Shown here piece after piece: positions 1 through 11,329 of a DNA stretch of 64,000 nt. The notes under the pieces are model-generated. The model did no database searches. It saw nothing but the letters and a program-made list of their open reading frames with translations, and was not told where the DNA came from. Origin of the DNA: Cladocopium goreaui (Eukaryota > Sar > Dinophyceae > Suessiales > Symbiodiniaceae); the NCBI GenBank assembly GCA_947184155.2, contig CAMXCT020001380.1, positions 284,501-348,500 on the forward strand. The letters are read 5' to 3'. Each line of letters begins with the position of its first letter. The stretch's first letter is position 1. The translations under genes and the position numbers were made by a program.

Positions 1-540
1 GATGTATTGGCTAAAGGAGAAAGAGGCCTTGGCTACCGAAAGATTTGCCCCCGGGATGGAAAGCCCGGTTGCAGCATAGTTGATGCTGTGGACGAGCGCC
101 ACAGGGGCAAAGTGACCCATTTTGTGTCATGGTGTTGGCAATACACACTCAATGATTTTGTGAGTGCAATTGGAGCTTGGGTGCGAGAAGAGGGTGTCAA
201 CCCAGATGATGTCTTCCTGTGGGTGTGCTTTTTTTGCAACAATCAGTACCGGATCCTGGAAGCAAAGACTCAAACTGGATCGGATGAGCTGAAGACTGTT
301 TTCGAGAGCCACTTGGCTGAGGCAGGCCGGATGCTGCTTCTCCTGGATAGTTTCGTGAACCCCGCGTACATCAAGAGAGCCTGGTGCATATTCGAGGCCT
401 ATGTTTGCATTGACAACAACTTCCCCATGACCATCATTTTGCCTGAGCGCGCTGAGAGCACCTCGTCGGCTGCATTGATTTTGTCAAAATACTTCAGGGC
501 TTACACCCGACAGCCGGCTAGGGGCCCACTGGACGGTAAA
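1..540 (+). CDS. TIR-like domain protein, 5' part (exon, open at window edge)
   Basis: The reading frame is open from base 1 and runs to TAA at 547-549, but the coding part probably ends at a splice site before that. The protein has a beta-strand/helix pattern (THFVSWCWQYTLNDF, then DVFLWVCFFCNNQYRIL, then RMLLLLDSFVNPAYIKRAWCIFEAYV) that resembles TIR-like nucleotide-binding or signalling domains: an initial strand, a tryptophan-rich core and a W-C-x-F-E helix. The true start lies upstream of the window, so no Met is assigned. The tail after about residue 160 looks like intron read-through, and a compatible continuation is found at about 3.54 kb. What the protein does is not known from the sequence; the TIR-like assignment is inference from fold pattern. 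Confidence 0.5.
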
Positions 541-567
541 GGATCATAAACAGATAATAAATAAGAA

Positions 568-598
568 GTGTTGTTGTTGTTGTTGTTGCTGTTGTTGC

Positions 599-651
<53 letters not shown>

Positions 652-1676
652 CTGTTGTTCTTGTTCTTGTTCTTGTTCTTGTTCTTGTTCTTGTTGTTGT
701 TGTTGTTGGTTGTTGGTTGTTGGATGTTGGTTGTTGATTGTTGGATGTTTGTTGTTGGTTGTTGGTGGTTGGTTGTTGGTTGTTGGTTGCTGGATGTTGG
801 TTGTTGAATGTTGGTTGTTGGTTGTTGGTTGTTGATTGTTGGATGTTTGTTGTTGGTTGTTGGTTGTTGGTTGTTGGTTGTTGGTTGCTGGTTGCTGGTT
901 GTTGGTTGTTGAATGTTGGTTGTTGGTTGTTGGTTGTTGGTTGTTGGTTGTTGTTTGTTGGTTGTTGTTGTTGTTGTTGTTGTTGTCGTCGTTTTTGTCG
1001 TCGTCGTCGTCTGTTGTGGTTGTGGTTGTGGTTGTGGTTGTGGTTGTGGTTGTGGTTGTGGTTGTGGTTGGCGTCGATGGCTATTGTTGGTGTGGTGGTT
1101 GTGGTTGTGGTTGTGGTTGTGGATGTGGCTGTGGCTGTGGTTGTGGTTGGGGTTGTGGTTCTGTTTGTGGTTGTTGTTGTTGTTGTTGCGGTTGTTGTTG
1201 TTGTTGTTGTTGTTGTTGGTTGTTGTTGGTTGTTGGTTGTTGGTTGTTTGTTGTTGGTTGTTGGTTGTTGGTTGTTTGTTGTTTGTTGTTTGTTGTTTGA
1301 GTTGTTTGTTGTTTGTTGTTTGTTGTTTCTTGTTTGTTGTTTGTTGTTTGTTGTTTGTTGCTTGTTGCTTGTTGCTTGTTGCTTGTTGCTTGTTGCTTGT
1401 TGTTTGTTTGTTTGTTTGTTTGTTTGGTTGTTTGGTTGTTTGGTTGTTTGGTTGTTTGGTTGTTTGGTTGTTTGGTTGTTTGGTTGTTTGGTTGTTTGGT
1501 TGTTTGGTTGTTTGTTGTTTGTTGTTCGTTGTTTGTCGTTTTGTTTGTTGGTTGTTGTTGTTGTTGTTGTGGTTGTGGTTGTTGTTGTTGTTGCTGGTGG
1601 TAGTGGTGGTGGTGTTGGTGATTGGTTGATGTTGTTGTTGTTGTTGTTGTGGTTGTTGTTGTTGTTGTTGTTGCGG

Positions 1677-1734
<58 letters not shown>

Positions 1735-1735
1735 G

Positions 1736-1770
<35 letters not shown>

Positions 1771-1925
1771 TGTTGTTGTTGTTGTTGTGGTTGGTTGTTG
1801 TTGTTGTTGTTGGTGGTGTTGTTGTTGTTGCGGTTGTGGTTGTGGTTGTTGTTGTTGTTGTTGCTGTGTTGCTGTTGTTGGTGTTGTCGTTGTCATTGTC
1901 TTTGTTGTCGACGTTTGTGACTCCT
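568..1925. repeat. G/T-rich microsatellite complex (TTG-based)
   Basis: About 1.36 kb made almost only of G and T on the + strand. It is built of successive blocks: TTG, TTGTCG, TTGTTC, GTTGGTT, GGTTGT, TTTGGTTG and again TTG and TCG. The blocks change abruptly, which suggests repeated expansion of different variants. All long reading frames here (poly-Leu, Val, Cys or Gln/Thr) are artefacts. The tract sits between two coding segments of the TIR-like gene and is therefore probably intronic. Confidence 0.95.
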
Positions 1926-2640
1926 AGTCTCTGTCCGCGCTCCCCTTTGCTGTCGGCGTTGGCCTGGGCTGGCGGATTTTAAGTCTTTCCCGAATTCGTT
2001 TAGTCAGAGTGGGGGTTGATATCGACATTATCGTATCGTCAGCTTTCGGGGCGTCTTTTCTGACTGATGTTTGGCTGAAATGTTCTGAATGACCCTATAG
2101 CCATGGCGTCGGCCCGAAAAGTTGGAAACAGAAGGCATGTGACGCAACCAAAAAGACGGAGGCTCTCCAACCACAATCAGTCACGACTGCTTGTGGTTTT
2201 TGGAATGAGACCTCTGTTTCAGCTGAATACCCAAACACCCAAAATCCGCATTGACGTTTGCATTCTTAGTCTCTTATCCACCATCTACTGCAGACAGTTA
2301 GATTTTCGGGGCTAGAGGCAGCCCTCTGACTTGCCTGCTTCTTCGTCAATGGTGGTACATGTAGTTTTTTTTCCTTCCCCTTGCAAGGAGAATGCAGGCT
2401 TCGCTCCCTCTCTCTCAGGTTTTCTCTGGCTGGTGCAGTGCTTGCGGCACTTCCGTGTCTAACGAACATGTTTTGAATAAGTTTTGAAGAAGTGATTGTC
2501 TCGGGTGGTGTCCCAGCAGGTTGTCTTAGAGCGTATTCACGTCGCTTCGCGACGGCAACCGCCCGCACCGCATCGTAACTGCCAATGATGTCGGCCATTG
2601 AGACCAAAAACATCCGAAAGTACTGATTGTCGGAAAAAAA
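1926..2640. other. Non-coding stretch, probably intron
   Basis: Between the microsatellite and the palindrome-rich segment there is no reading frame with recognisable protein features. The ORFs present are short and compositionally random. Confidence 0.5.
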
Positions 2641-2699
2641 AACGCGAAGAATTTGATAGCCATGTATAGCGGACCAACGCAGTTCAAAAAATAACGAAA

Positions 2700-3240
2700 A
2701 ACATGAAAAAACGGCGAAATTGCTGTTATTTACAGTGTTTTTGCGCGGTGAGAAGCAGAAACCACTGCAAATACCATGGTTTTTGAGGGTCAGGTGGCAA
2801 AAACACTGTAATTTACAGTGTTTTTTTAACCAACGTCAAAAAACACTGGTATTTACGATGTTTTCATTCACACCGTAACATAAAACAGCGTAATTTACGA
2901 GGTTTTTGGAAGTTTTGAAGCTAGCCGTCAAGCATGCAGAAAACAGAAAAACACTGTAAAAACCAGTGTTTCTGCTATCACAAAACGACGAAAATCAGTC
3001 CGAAAACGGGTCCAAAAACTCAAAAATCCGCCTCCGGGCCAGGCCACCTGCGGAACCGCAAAAAAAGATGTTGCAAACCAAAAAATTGAGGTCAAAAAGT
3101 TGAAAAACACGGGTTTTTTCACTTTTCGCTTGCCGATTTTGGACGGGCGCGTTCACGAACAGGTGTCTTCCGTACTGTTTTTTACAGTGTTTTTTGAAGG
3201 CGAGCGTCACGACCTATCAAAAACAGGAGGTTTTGGCCGA
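2700..3240. repeat. Cluster of ACACTGT/ACAGTGT palindromic motifs
   Basis: The half-site ACAGTGTTTTT and its complement AAAAACACTGT recur at about 2731, 2800-2825, 2846, 2950 and 3185. Around 2799-2825 the two halves face each other as a near-perfect palindrome with TAATTTA at the centre. Variants with TTTACGATG or TTTACGAGG fill the gaps. The density suggests a dispersed inverted-repeat element or hairpin family rather than chance. Confidence 0.55.
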
Positions 3241-3540
3241 AAAATGCCCCCCCCCCCCAGGTAAACCTGTAACCTTTTACGAGTGCCATCCGGACGATCA
3301 CGCCCCAGCACCTTCGGTGCGGGCGGATTTAAAGGGGTGTCTCACATGAGTGTCATATTATCTTTGCGCGGTGGGGGGTCATGGCGAGCACCTTGATGGT
3401 TGGAAGGTGAAAGCCGCCTTCTTGTTTTTCCATATAGCCATAAATATCTCCCTGCGACTTCTCTACTCTTTGCGCTTTTTCTGCTGGGTTTTGTCTTTAT
3501 CCTGCATAGTCTATGTTTTCGATCGTTTCCTGCCTGGAGC

Positions 3541-3780
3541 AAGAAAGGTGAGTTTGACCGGGTCCTGGACACCAAGGGTGGCATCAGAAAGCTTCAAGCC
3601 CAGTTCGAAGCCTTGAATGTGCGGGATGCCGAAGCTTCCAACAAGAAAGACGAGGAAATGATCAAATTTCTGATTTGTGACAAAATAGGCTTTGTCAAAT
3701 TGAATGAAACCGTTAAGAGCTGCCTGTCAGACTGGTTAGGCGAAAAGTTTCGGTACAAAGTCTGTAGGACTAGGCGGTAA
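3541..3780 (+). CDS. TIR-like domain protein, 3' part (terminal exon)
   Basis: The frame beginning GEFDRVLDTKGGIRKL and ending at TAA 3778-3780 looks like protein. It is charged and helical, with an EASNKKDEEMIKFLI segment and an LNETVKSCLSDWL end. An acceptor-like AG lies at 3547-3548, just before GTGAGTTTGACC. This kind of helical tail plausibly follows the TIR-like domain at 1-540, so the two segments are read as one + strand gene with a ~3 kb intron. The exact splice sites cannot be fixed. The upstream part of the same open frame (3400-3540), hydrophobic and Phe-rich, is taken to be intron. Confidence 0.5.
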   Translation, partial: KKGEFDRVLDTKGGIRKLQAQFEALNVRDAEASNKKDEEMIKFLICDKIGFVKLNETVKSCLSDWLGEKFRYKVCRTRR

Positions 3781-4700
3781 GACTAACCTGACCTGGTAGC
3801 TTGCATGTTGGCTGCATCAGTTATTGTCACCTGAACCTTGAGACACAAGATCTCAAAGTTCCTTGGAGCGCACTCCAATTTGCAAGGCGTTTGCAGAAAT
3901 TTGTTGCAGTTTGGCCCCGTGGTTCGGTCCTTTGTCTTTTTGGAAGTCATGTTTTTTGCGTGTGCTGCTTGGACTTTGGCAATGACGCCTTTAGCCAGGT
4001 GAGCGGCGAAATTACATACCTTGAGCCGTTTGGCGCAAGAAAACAGACCGCAACACTCGTGATGTTGCTTCAGACAGCAGCATAAACTCATGTTTATGCA
4101 AAAGGGGTGTGAGAAGTTGAAACCAAAAAGCACAAGGAGGTGATTGCCCCGTAACAGCGATGCTATTCCGCGAAAGGTTTCAAGCAGTTGACATGGTTTG
4201 CTACAAATTTACCCTCCTGGTCACAAACCAAAAAGTTTCTGGATTGACAAAATTTTTCTTTTTTTAAATGGCATCAAGCAAAAATTTGTTGCTGGCTATC
4301 AGATCCATTGGCTCCCGAGCCATGTTGCGCAAAATGATGATCTTGGTGGCGCATCTTTTAGTGCTCGTGTTGCCGCACGATGCTTCTGCAGAGGAGTTTC
4401 GGAAAAGCGTTTCCAACCAGCTTCCAAAGGGATAGTCCGCAACAAATGATCGACAATGTTTCTGTCAAAGCTACTGTTCAAATTATGCAATTAAAATCAT
4501 TGTCACTTTGCAGTTTCAGCGTGGGCTAGGGGATTGTTGTTACTTTTCAGGCGGAATGACTTTGCAAAGTCTTCTTTTTGTTTACATGCAAGTGCACGTT
4601 GGGTTGTTGCAGGCTTTTTAAATGTTCAAGCTTGTTTTTGGGTACTACTGCGAAAACGCCTGAAGTGCTCGCGTATGCAAGCATGGTGGCATGGTGCTGT
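3781..4700. other. No gene recognised
   Basis: Only short overlapping ORFs on both strands, without motifs. Polypyrimidine and A/T-rich patches are seen but nothing that can be named. Confidence 0.4.
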
Positions 4701-4717
4701 TTTACAATGCATTTTTC

Positions 4718-4770
4718 ACGAAAGCTAGCTCAGCTACCTGAAGTTGCTCTTGCTTTAGCAAGAATCTAGA
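4718..4770 (+). repeat. CGAAAGCTAG-type dispersed repeat, diverged copy
   Basis: ACGAAAGCTAGCTCAGCTA followed by CTTGCTTTAGCAAGAAT matches, with changes, the better copies at 16606 and 32702. The core is an inverted pair of GCTAGC blocks, followed by a CTTGCTTTAGCAAG hairpin. Confidence 0.6.
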
Positions 4771-4924
4771 CAGTGGCTAGTGGCTGGAAGCATGAATAAT
4801 CGAGGATCTCTCAGAACAGGTTGGGGGCATCTAGATCAAAAAACGGAGCCAACAAGTTTTCCTTGATCAAAAAAAGTGTTCTTGCGATCCAAAAAATTGT
4901 TCCTGGATAGAGGAAGGCAGAAAG

Positions 4925-5262
4925 AAAGAAGTAAAGGAAAGGAAAGGAAAGGAAAGGAAAGGAAGGGAAGGGAAGGGAAGGGAAGGGAAAGGGACCGGAA
5001 CGGAAAGGAACGGAACCGAAAGGAAAGGATAGGAAAGAAAAGCCAAGAACAGGAAAGAACAGGAAAAAAAAGGAAAGGAAAGGACAGGAAAGGACAGGAA
5101 AGGAAAGGAAGGAAAGGAAGGAAGGAAGGAGCAAAGGAGCAAGGAAGCAAGGGAGCAAAGGAGCAAAGGAACAAAGGAAGGGGATAGAGGAAGGAATCCA
5201 GGAAGGAAGGAAGGCTTCAAAGAGCAAATGAAGGAAGGAATGAAGCAAGGAAGGAATGAAAC
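4925..5262. repeat. Purine-rich AAGGA microsatellite
   Basis: Arrays of GGAAA, GGAAC, GGAAG and GAGCAAAG on the + strand with no pyrimidine runs. The Phe/Ser/Leu-rich and Lys/Glu/Arg-rich ORFs seen here are by-products of the repeat. Confidence 0.9.
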
Positions 5263-5462
5263 CAACAGATTTTTAATTGAGGGCTTTTTTTTGGGGCGGG
5301 AGAGGGGTGTTTTCTTTGTTCGACATGTTTACATAGGGCATGTTCTGTGTTATGTGCGCTGAGTACCATATTCAGCCTACAGCATCACATGCGTGAATAG
5401 GTGTTATCGTTCTGCTTTGGAGGGTTTTGTCGTTCTGCTTGGGGTAGGCGCCATGCCTCTCT

Positions 5463-5642
5463 GTGTGTGTTTCGGATTGAACCCTACCAGGGCATATAAT
5501 TAGCATGAGGTACTGAGCAAGTATAGCTCTGTAGACTAGGCGCAGCACAGACTGGCTGATTGGCCCACAGAGTAAAACAGTGCTTGCAGCCTGGAAGACG
5601 CTCTAGCTGATCCTTTACTGGAAGGACGCTGTTGCCCCTTCA
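5463..5642 (+). mobile_element. Decayed copia LTR remnant with primer-binding site
   Basis: This stretch aligns by eye, with many changes, to the LTR at 16709-16906: GTTTCG near the start, GAGTAAAACA, GGAAGACGC, AGCTGATC and a CCCCTTCA end. At 5645-5656 follows TGGTAGCGGAGC, the same 12 bases that follow the intact LTR, presumably the primer-binding site. It marks the left end of an older copy of the same element family. Confidence 0.7.
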
Positions 5643-5681
5643 AATGGTAGCGGAGCGCAGTTCCAGTGTAAATAGAGCCCA

Positions 5682-7616
5682 ATGGCAAGCCATGGCTATG
5701 ATTGTGATTTCCATATTGCCAATTCTGGTGGCTCATGGAACCAATATGAATCCTACGCAATTTCCAAGAGGCACCCAACAACCTGCCCATATGACTCACC
5801 AGATGGCCGCAGAGGTAGCGCCATCCTATTATGGGAAGTCCAATTTCTTTGCTTTCAGGATGCCATTCATGATTGGTGTGAAATAACAGAGTTGGAGCCG
5901 GAAAAATGTGGACTTGCATTGAGTACTAGATGCGCAGGAGAAGCAGCAGTGTACAAGCGTTTGCGTGATAGAGATTTATTGAAAAGTGCCACAAACGGTG
6001 TGAGCTATGTTGCGACCTCATTTCATCAAAGGAGCTCAGGCAGTGTTTCTGTACAGGTTCATGCAGTTCATGAACCAGAACAGATGTCCTAGTGGGACGA
6101 TGGATGACAAGATTTCAAATGACTGGAAGCAGGCTGATTGAGTCTCGGATGGACCTTCAACCAGATTTTCCATCACACATCCTGAGGTGATTGCAGCAGT
6201 TGCTCAACGTAGACAGGCTGATGAAACGGCACAGCAGCAGCAGGCTGACTTTGCAGCAGCTAATTCAGGAGCATCGATGTGCCCTGGACAGAAGAGATGC
6301 CCATTAACACCTTCAGTCAGATCAACGCCGGCAGAAGAACAGAGACAGGCATTTGATTTGAGTGACAACTTGTCAGCATTGATTTTTGTAGGTGTAGCAG
6401 ATCTGAAGCAAGATCAGAGAAACACATTCACAATCATCATGACACGTAGAGGCAGGACACCAGACCAATACAATGTTGAGCTAGGGCGACCTATTCCTGG
6501 AAATGTTTTGCAGTTTTGCACAACCAAAACAGCAGTAGACAATCCCATGATTCAACAATTTGCTATTGGGCAGAGAAGATCTTTCCTCGTTCTGGATGAA
6601 GGTGACATTGATGGAACCGACGGCTTTTGGGCCGAAGATGAAGAAGATGGCGCTGAAGGAGTCCTCGTTGCTGTTGAAGATGTTTTCTGGACTTGTGATG
6701 ACGCAGACTCTGCATGGTATCACAGAAGGTTCCAAGGTAGACAGGCCAGAAGGGGAAAACGAAAAGAGAAGAGAAATGGCAAAGGCAAACGCCGAGGAGG
6801 AAGAAGATTCTTCAGATCAAGAGAAGGAAAAGGTAGAGGAAAAGGAAAAAGAAAAGGCCGTTCTCACAGGTGAGCGAAGAAGGCTATGAAGAAGGTTGGC
6901 AAGAGACAGAAGCATGGAATGAGACATGGAATGATGGCCTTTGGGCCGAAGATTAGAACTGGAATGAAGGCTACTGGGTTGAGAATCTGTATTGCAAGGA
7001 TGAGTATGGATATTTCCAGAAGAAAGGAAAAGGAAAAGGTAAAGGAAAGAAAGGACAGAAAGGAAAGAAAGGAAAGAAAGGACAGAAAGGAAAGAAAGGA
7101 AAGAAAGGAAAGAAAGGACAGAAAGGAAAGAAAGGAAAAAAGGGAAAGAAAGGAAAGAGAGGAAAGAGAGGAAAGAGAGGAAAGAGATGAAAGAGAGGAA
7201 GGAAAGGAAAGAAAGGAAGGAAAGGAAAGAAAGGCAAGGAAGGAAAGAAAGGAAGGGAAGGAAAGAATGGAAAGAAAGGAAAGAAAGGAAAGAACAGCAA
7301 GGACGATGAAAGTAATGGAAAGCCAGGTGATGAAAAAGGCATACCGAACTATGTTCAAACTTCAACCTCGTCAACTCCTGCTCAAAGACAACAAGCTCAA
7401 TACTCTTCTGGAGCGTCAAGTTCATCAGCTTATGGTTTCCTTGCAGTTGTTGAGACTGAACCAGCACGTGAGGATTTCTTAGAGGCCACTTATGAAGAGC
7501 AAGAGCACAAGAGACGCCACCGATGTTGTGGACAAAATCAACGTGATGGTATGGCACAGCAACGCAGAAAAAAGGCTGCTCAGTTGCCTGTTCACGTAGG
7601 TCAGACCGTGGCATGA
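5682..7616 (+). pseudogene. Degenerate copia gag (older copy)
   Basis: Begins MASHGYD like the intact ORF1 at 16964 and keeps many of its segments in order, in shifting frames: DAIHDWCEITELEPEK; then around 6370-6880 a stretch with LIFVGVADL, CTTKTAVDNP, RRSFLVLDEG, EDVFW and the basic RRFFRSR tail; then a Lys/Gly tract that has expanded into a GGAAAGAAA microsatellite at about 7020-7300. Frameshifts and stops break it at least at about 5760, 6090, 6870 and 7480. No protease, integrase or RT follows, because a different retroelement begins near 7.64 kb. It is a truncated relic of the element that is intact at 16.7-32.4 kb. Confidence 0.85.
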
Positions 7617-7704
7617 CAGACCTCGGCTGGTGATGGATGATGTGGGGAAACTTCACCAATCGGTCCGGACCTTACTAACCCATAAGAGCATCCCATGACA
7701 GGTT

Positions 7705-8700
7705 ATGGCAAAACTGGCCCAAGATGGGTATGTCACCATGGAAGACTTGGCAGACCGCTGGGACACAGCGGAGACCGCGAGGACAGCGGCACCAGCGGAG
7801 TTGGAGTTTGCTCGTAATGCTCACATCAATGAGGCACAAGAGAAGTTCATTGCCATGAGAATCTATCAGTGTGTCAGGCGTGCCAAGTCGGCCGTGGAAC
7901 ATTCTCCAGGCAGATATGGGGGCCCCACCTCTCCAGGAAAGTCACCACTGGGGGGGCCACTGGACGTACTCTGTGACAGGAAGCAACTCCTGAAAAACTG
8001 GGATGACGTGGTCAAACTGCCCAGACCTAAGCTGGAATTCCAAGGCTCACACGCCCACCTCAAAAAGCAGTGGAAGTTCTGCTCCCAAGTAGAAGTGGGA
8101 TGGTTCCAGATCAAACACATTGTTTCTGCCCTCCCAGAAATGGACGAGCGTCCAATCAACACAAAAAGGAAGATCACCTTGAACGGATGGGGGAGGGAAG
8201 AAGAGGAAGAAGAACGGAGGGTCCCAACCACCAGGGAACAGCTGAGAGCGCACCTGGTGTTCAGGAACAGGTTGTTGATGTGCCTGTCCAGGACCTGGAG
8301 GAATGGTATACCTTTTTCTGGGGAAAAGACACTGCAGACCGGAAACCAGCTCCCAGCGAGCAGTGCTACTGTATGCTGAGAGAAACGCATGGAGAGAGAT
8401 CCACAACAAAGTCTATGAAGGATGCTCCCTCGAAGGCAGACACTCTCTTTTGGCAGAGAGAGGTGTACGAACGGCTCCCCAAACAACAAGACAAGGCCCA
8501 AGGTTCTAAAGGAACCAGCCAGACTTCCAAGGGGAAGGGCAAATCCAAGCCGACATGGTCACCGGCTCAGACGCAATGGTCCAAAGGCAAACAGTCCCAA
8601 AAAGGGAAGCCTTCAAAAGGGACATCCAAGGGAAAGGATTCCTCCTGGCCAAAGAATTGGGCACCGTCCACCGGGGGGTATGCAGTACTGCCGGGATCAC
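7705..8700 (+). pseudogene. gag-like region of second retroelement
   Basis: Frame 1 reads KLAQDGYVTMEDLADRW at its start and continues to about 8290 (KRKITLNGWGREEEEEER, EQLRAHLVFRNRLLMC). The sense then passes to another frame (DLEEWYTFFWGKD from about 8290) and to a third (TLFWQREVYERLP near 8440). After that comes a Lys/Ser/Gly-rich linker, KGTSQTSKGKGKSK. Because the pieces are continuous when the frame changes, this is one ancestral protein with indels. A nucleocapsid-like role is inferred from position and basic composition. Confidence 0.6.
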
Positions 8701-8812
8701 CTTCTTTGCAACAAGTGCCCAGGTAATTGTGGAAGATCTCACGGATGCCCAGTCATCAAGGATGGATGGACCTGCAACGGGAACCACCCTCCGGACCAAT
8801 GCCCAAACAAGT
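8690..8812 (+). pseudogene. Cys/His-rich zinc-binding segment
   Basis: The frame at 8422-8814 ends with a dense Cys/His pattern: YCRDHLLCNKCPGNC, then GRSHGCPVIKDGWTC, then NHPPDQCPNK. Spacing suggests two zinc-binding sites of the sort found in retroelement nucleocapsids. It lies directly after the basic gag-like linker. Confidence 0.5.
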
Positions 8813-9219
8813 GAGATGGAGGGAGAACTGAGCCGGTGGCGGGAAATCCCCGTATCTCACAGATGGGGGCCACTGACAAACCCCCGGACGGGGAGGTGAA
8901 TGACGGGAGTCACACACCCACCAAGACCACAACCAACAAAAGAGACCCAAGTCAGTGAACCACCCTCCACCTCGCTGCCCCCGCGGAGGGAACAGGGACC
9001 CACACCATCGTTCAACCCAACACAAACGCCCTTGACCACAGCGAATGACAGGTCGGGACCTTACCAGACTCAGCTGAGGTCACACCCCACTTGGCCTTGG
9101 ACTTACTCTGTCCGTGGACTAAGGAAGTACCAACACGACTCCAACAGAGACTACACTGGAACCCATCACCCTCCCAGAGGGGGAAATCACGAGTCCCACG
9201 GCACTCATTTTTTATGCCG

Positions 9220-9710
9220 GAGAGGATTATCCAACTTCACTGCGCCAGGCAATGCTGCAGGAATCCAAGCACTGGCCAGTTATATAATCGAGATAGACAA
9301 CAAGAGGCTTGGGAAGGAAGTGGAGCATGACATGCTCCGTGAGGAACCATATGGAAGATTTTGCCGCGCAGCCATGAAGGGCCTGATCAGGGCTCTGGTG
9401 GGAGGCCCCAACTGCCGTACCTGGTCCATCCTGAGATGGTTCCCAAGACCAGGGACCCAGCCCGCGAGGGTGAGGCGCCCGGACCAGACCTGGGGCCTTC
9501 CAGGGCTGTGCAAGCAGGATCAGGAGTGCTTTTGAGATTCCTGGTCATCATGGTACTGGCCCACGAGGGAGCGAAAAGACATGGACATGCCAGACCACCC
9601 TTTTGCAACATCCAGACAATCCAGTTCAATGCTCCTCTTCACCCTCGGCGTCAAAATGCTCCAGCATCTGGGCCATCGAATGGCTCCGCACATTGGTCCA
9701 GGGTCTGACA
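9220..9710 (+). pseudogene. Retroelement segment with GGPxCxTWS motif
   Basis: Frame fragments read FTAPGNAAGIQALASYIIEID and then LVGGPNCRTWSILRWFP, RRPDQTWGLPGL and, in a neighbouring frame, LLRFLVIMVLAHEGA. A G-G-P-x-C-x-T-W-S loop resembles the catalytic PC loop of cytosine-type DNA methyltransferases, but no SAM-binding motif was identified with confidence. It precedes RT. Function is unassigned. Confidence 0.4.
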
Positions 9711-10410
9711 TTGATACGCTTTGATCAATGCAGGATGGGACAGCATACGCCCAAGCCAACTACATTGGCCACGAATCTTCCGCTGTTCCATAGGCAAAAC
9801 CTGCGATGCAACCATGACCAACACCACAGACCAGAAGGGATGCCATCCTCAGACCTCAGCAGATACCCATGGCAGATGATGCAAGGCTTAGCCAAACCCC
9901 TAGGGCAAAAGCCGCGGAGCTCTACACCAAATTCCCAGCGAATGGACTTCAGGACAACCCTGTTCGGGTCCAACTTGGCTTCAAAACCAAACCACTACGA
10001 GATGGAGGAGGCAAACCATCCTGGGGAAGGACACCGCCCCATCTACGGCCAAAGTCCCCATGCCCATCTCTTGCAAAGGACCTTGCAGCAGTTTGTGAAC
10101 CTTGGGTGCAAGACTTCACAAATTCCATCCACCAAGGAAACAAGTCACACCCCTTCTCCGCCCGCCTCCTCTCACAGATCAGAGAGAACACCGGGGTGAC
10201 GGACGGGCAGCTCGAGTTGATCTCGGGCCTGGCACGACGCCTAGGGGATCCAGACTGGGAATACCCACTCATCCTGAGAGAAGGGGTACCACTCGGGGTT
10301 TCGTCCCCATACCTTAAAATCGCCAGGAATCTGGCCAACCAAGGAGGAATTGAGAGGGGAAGAGGAGCCGATCCCTGACTATCCCCCCCCTCCAGCTTTG
10401 TCCGGAACCG

Positions 10411-10960
10411 ATGGCAGGGATCCAAGAATCAGACAAAGTCCGGACCATCTTTGATGTATCATGGGGCGGAGGCAACACCCATATCCAATCGAACACCTCA
10501 GAAAGGACAACGGCACCCACAGTGATGGACTGTGTTCAAGCACTCCACTGGCTCCACTCCATGAAGCCATGCCCTCCTACCCCAGCAATTTGCGGGGAGG
10601 GGAACTCGGAAGATGGCTGGCAGCCCCCGGAAGCGGATCAAGCCTGGACCTTACTCAAAGCTGACATCACTAAGGCTCATAGGAGAATCAAGGTCCTGAA
10701 ACCGGATTGGAAGTACCAGGTTGCTCAACTTGGTCCCAAAGCATGGTGGGTGAACAAAGTGGGCACCTATGGCACGGCTTCTGCGCAGCTCTATTGGGGA
10801 AGAATGGCAGCCTTACTCCTCAAGTTGACATACATGATCTTCCCCCAGATCGACTGGGGATTTGTCTTTGTGGACGGCTTCTGCTGGATCCTTAGAGCTG
10901 GCACAGCCAACCTCGGCCACCACCGTGTTGGCAACCTATGTAGCCCTGGGAGTTCTGTTG
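10411..10960 (+). pseudogene. Reverse transcriptase fragment
   Basis: Shows RT palm order: LKADITKAHRRI (first catalytic Asp), WWVNKVGTYGTASAQLYWGR (the YG.. block), then FVFVDGFCW where active enzymes have x-D-D. The second Asp is Gly in this copy, so it cannot be active even without the frameshift near 10.9 kb. RNase H follows downstream. Confidence 0.7.
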
Positions 10961-11329
10961 AGCTGGAAGAAAACAGTGCTCTCAGAAATCAACACCTGGC
11001 TGGGCTTTGTTGTCAGCCCAAAGCCCCCAGTGGTACGTATGGCTGAGGACAAACACGACATCATGGAAATTTTGAGACAACTCCGGGAGGGCCACGTCTT
11101 CACCTCCAAGGCCATTGAAAAAGCACTGGGAAGAATCAGCTGACTAACAAGTGTATGCCCACTCTCAAGACCCTTTCTCCAACCATTCTGGGCCTGGAAA
11201 GTGGCATGTAAGACTTCTTTGGGGAGACCTCCGAAGCTAGTCACCCTCTTCGCGAAAATGCTGCAGATTATCTTCTCCGTCCCCTACAAGCAGCCCTCTC
11301 CTTACGTGGGCATTTCCAACTGCTGGGGC

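Noticed and set aside
568-1982. Long Leu/Val/Cys ORFs and a 271-residue Gln/Thr ORF on the opposite strand
   Set aside because: Pure translations of the G/T microsatellite in several frames; no start, domain or sequence complexity.
6817-7659. 280-residue Phe/Leu/Ser ORF on the minus strand
   Set aside because: Antisense of the decayed gag and its GGAAAGAAA expansion.
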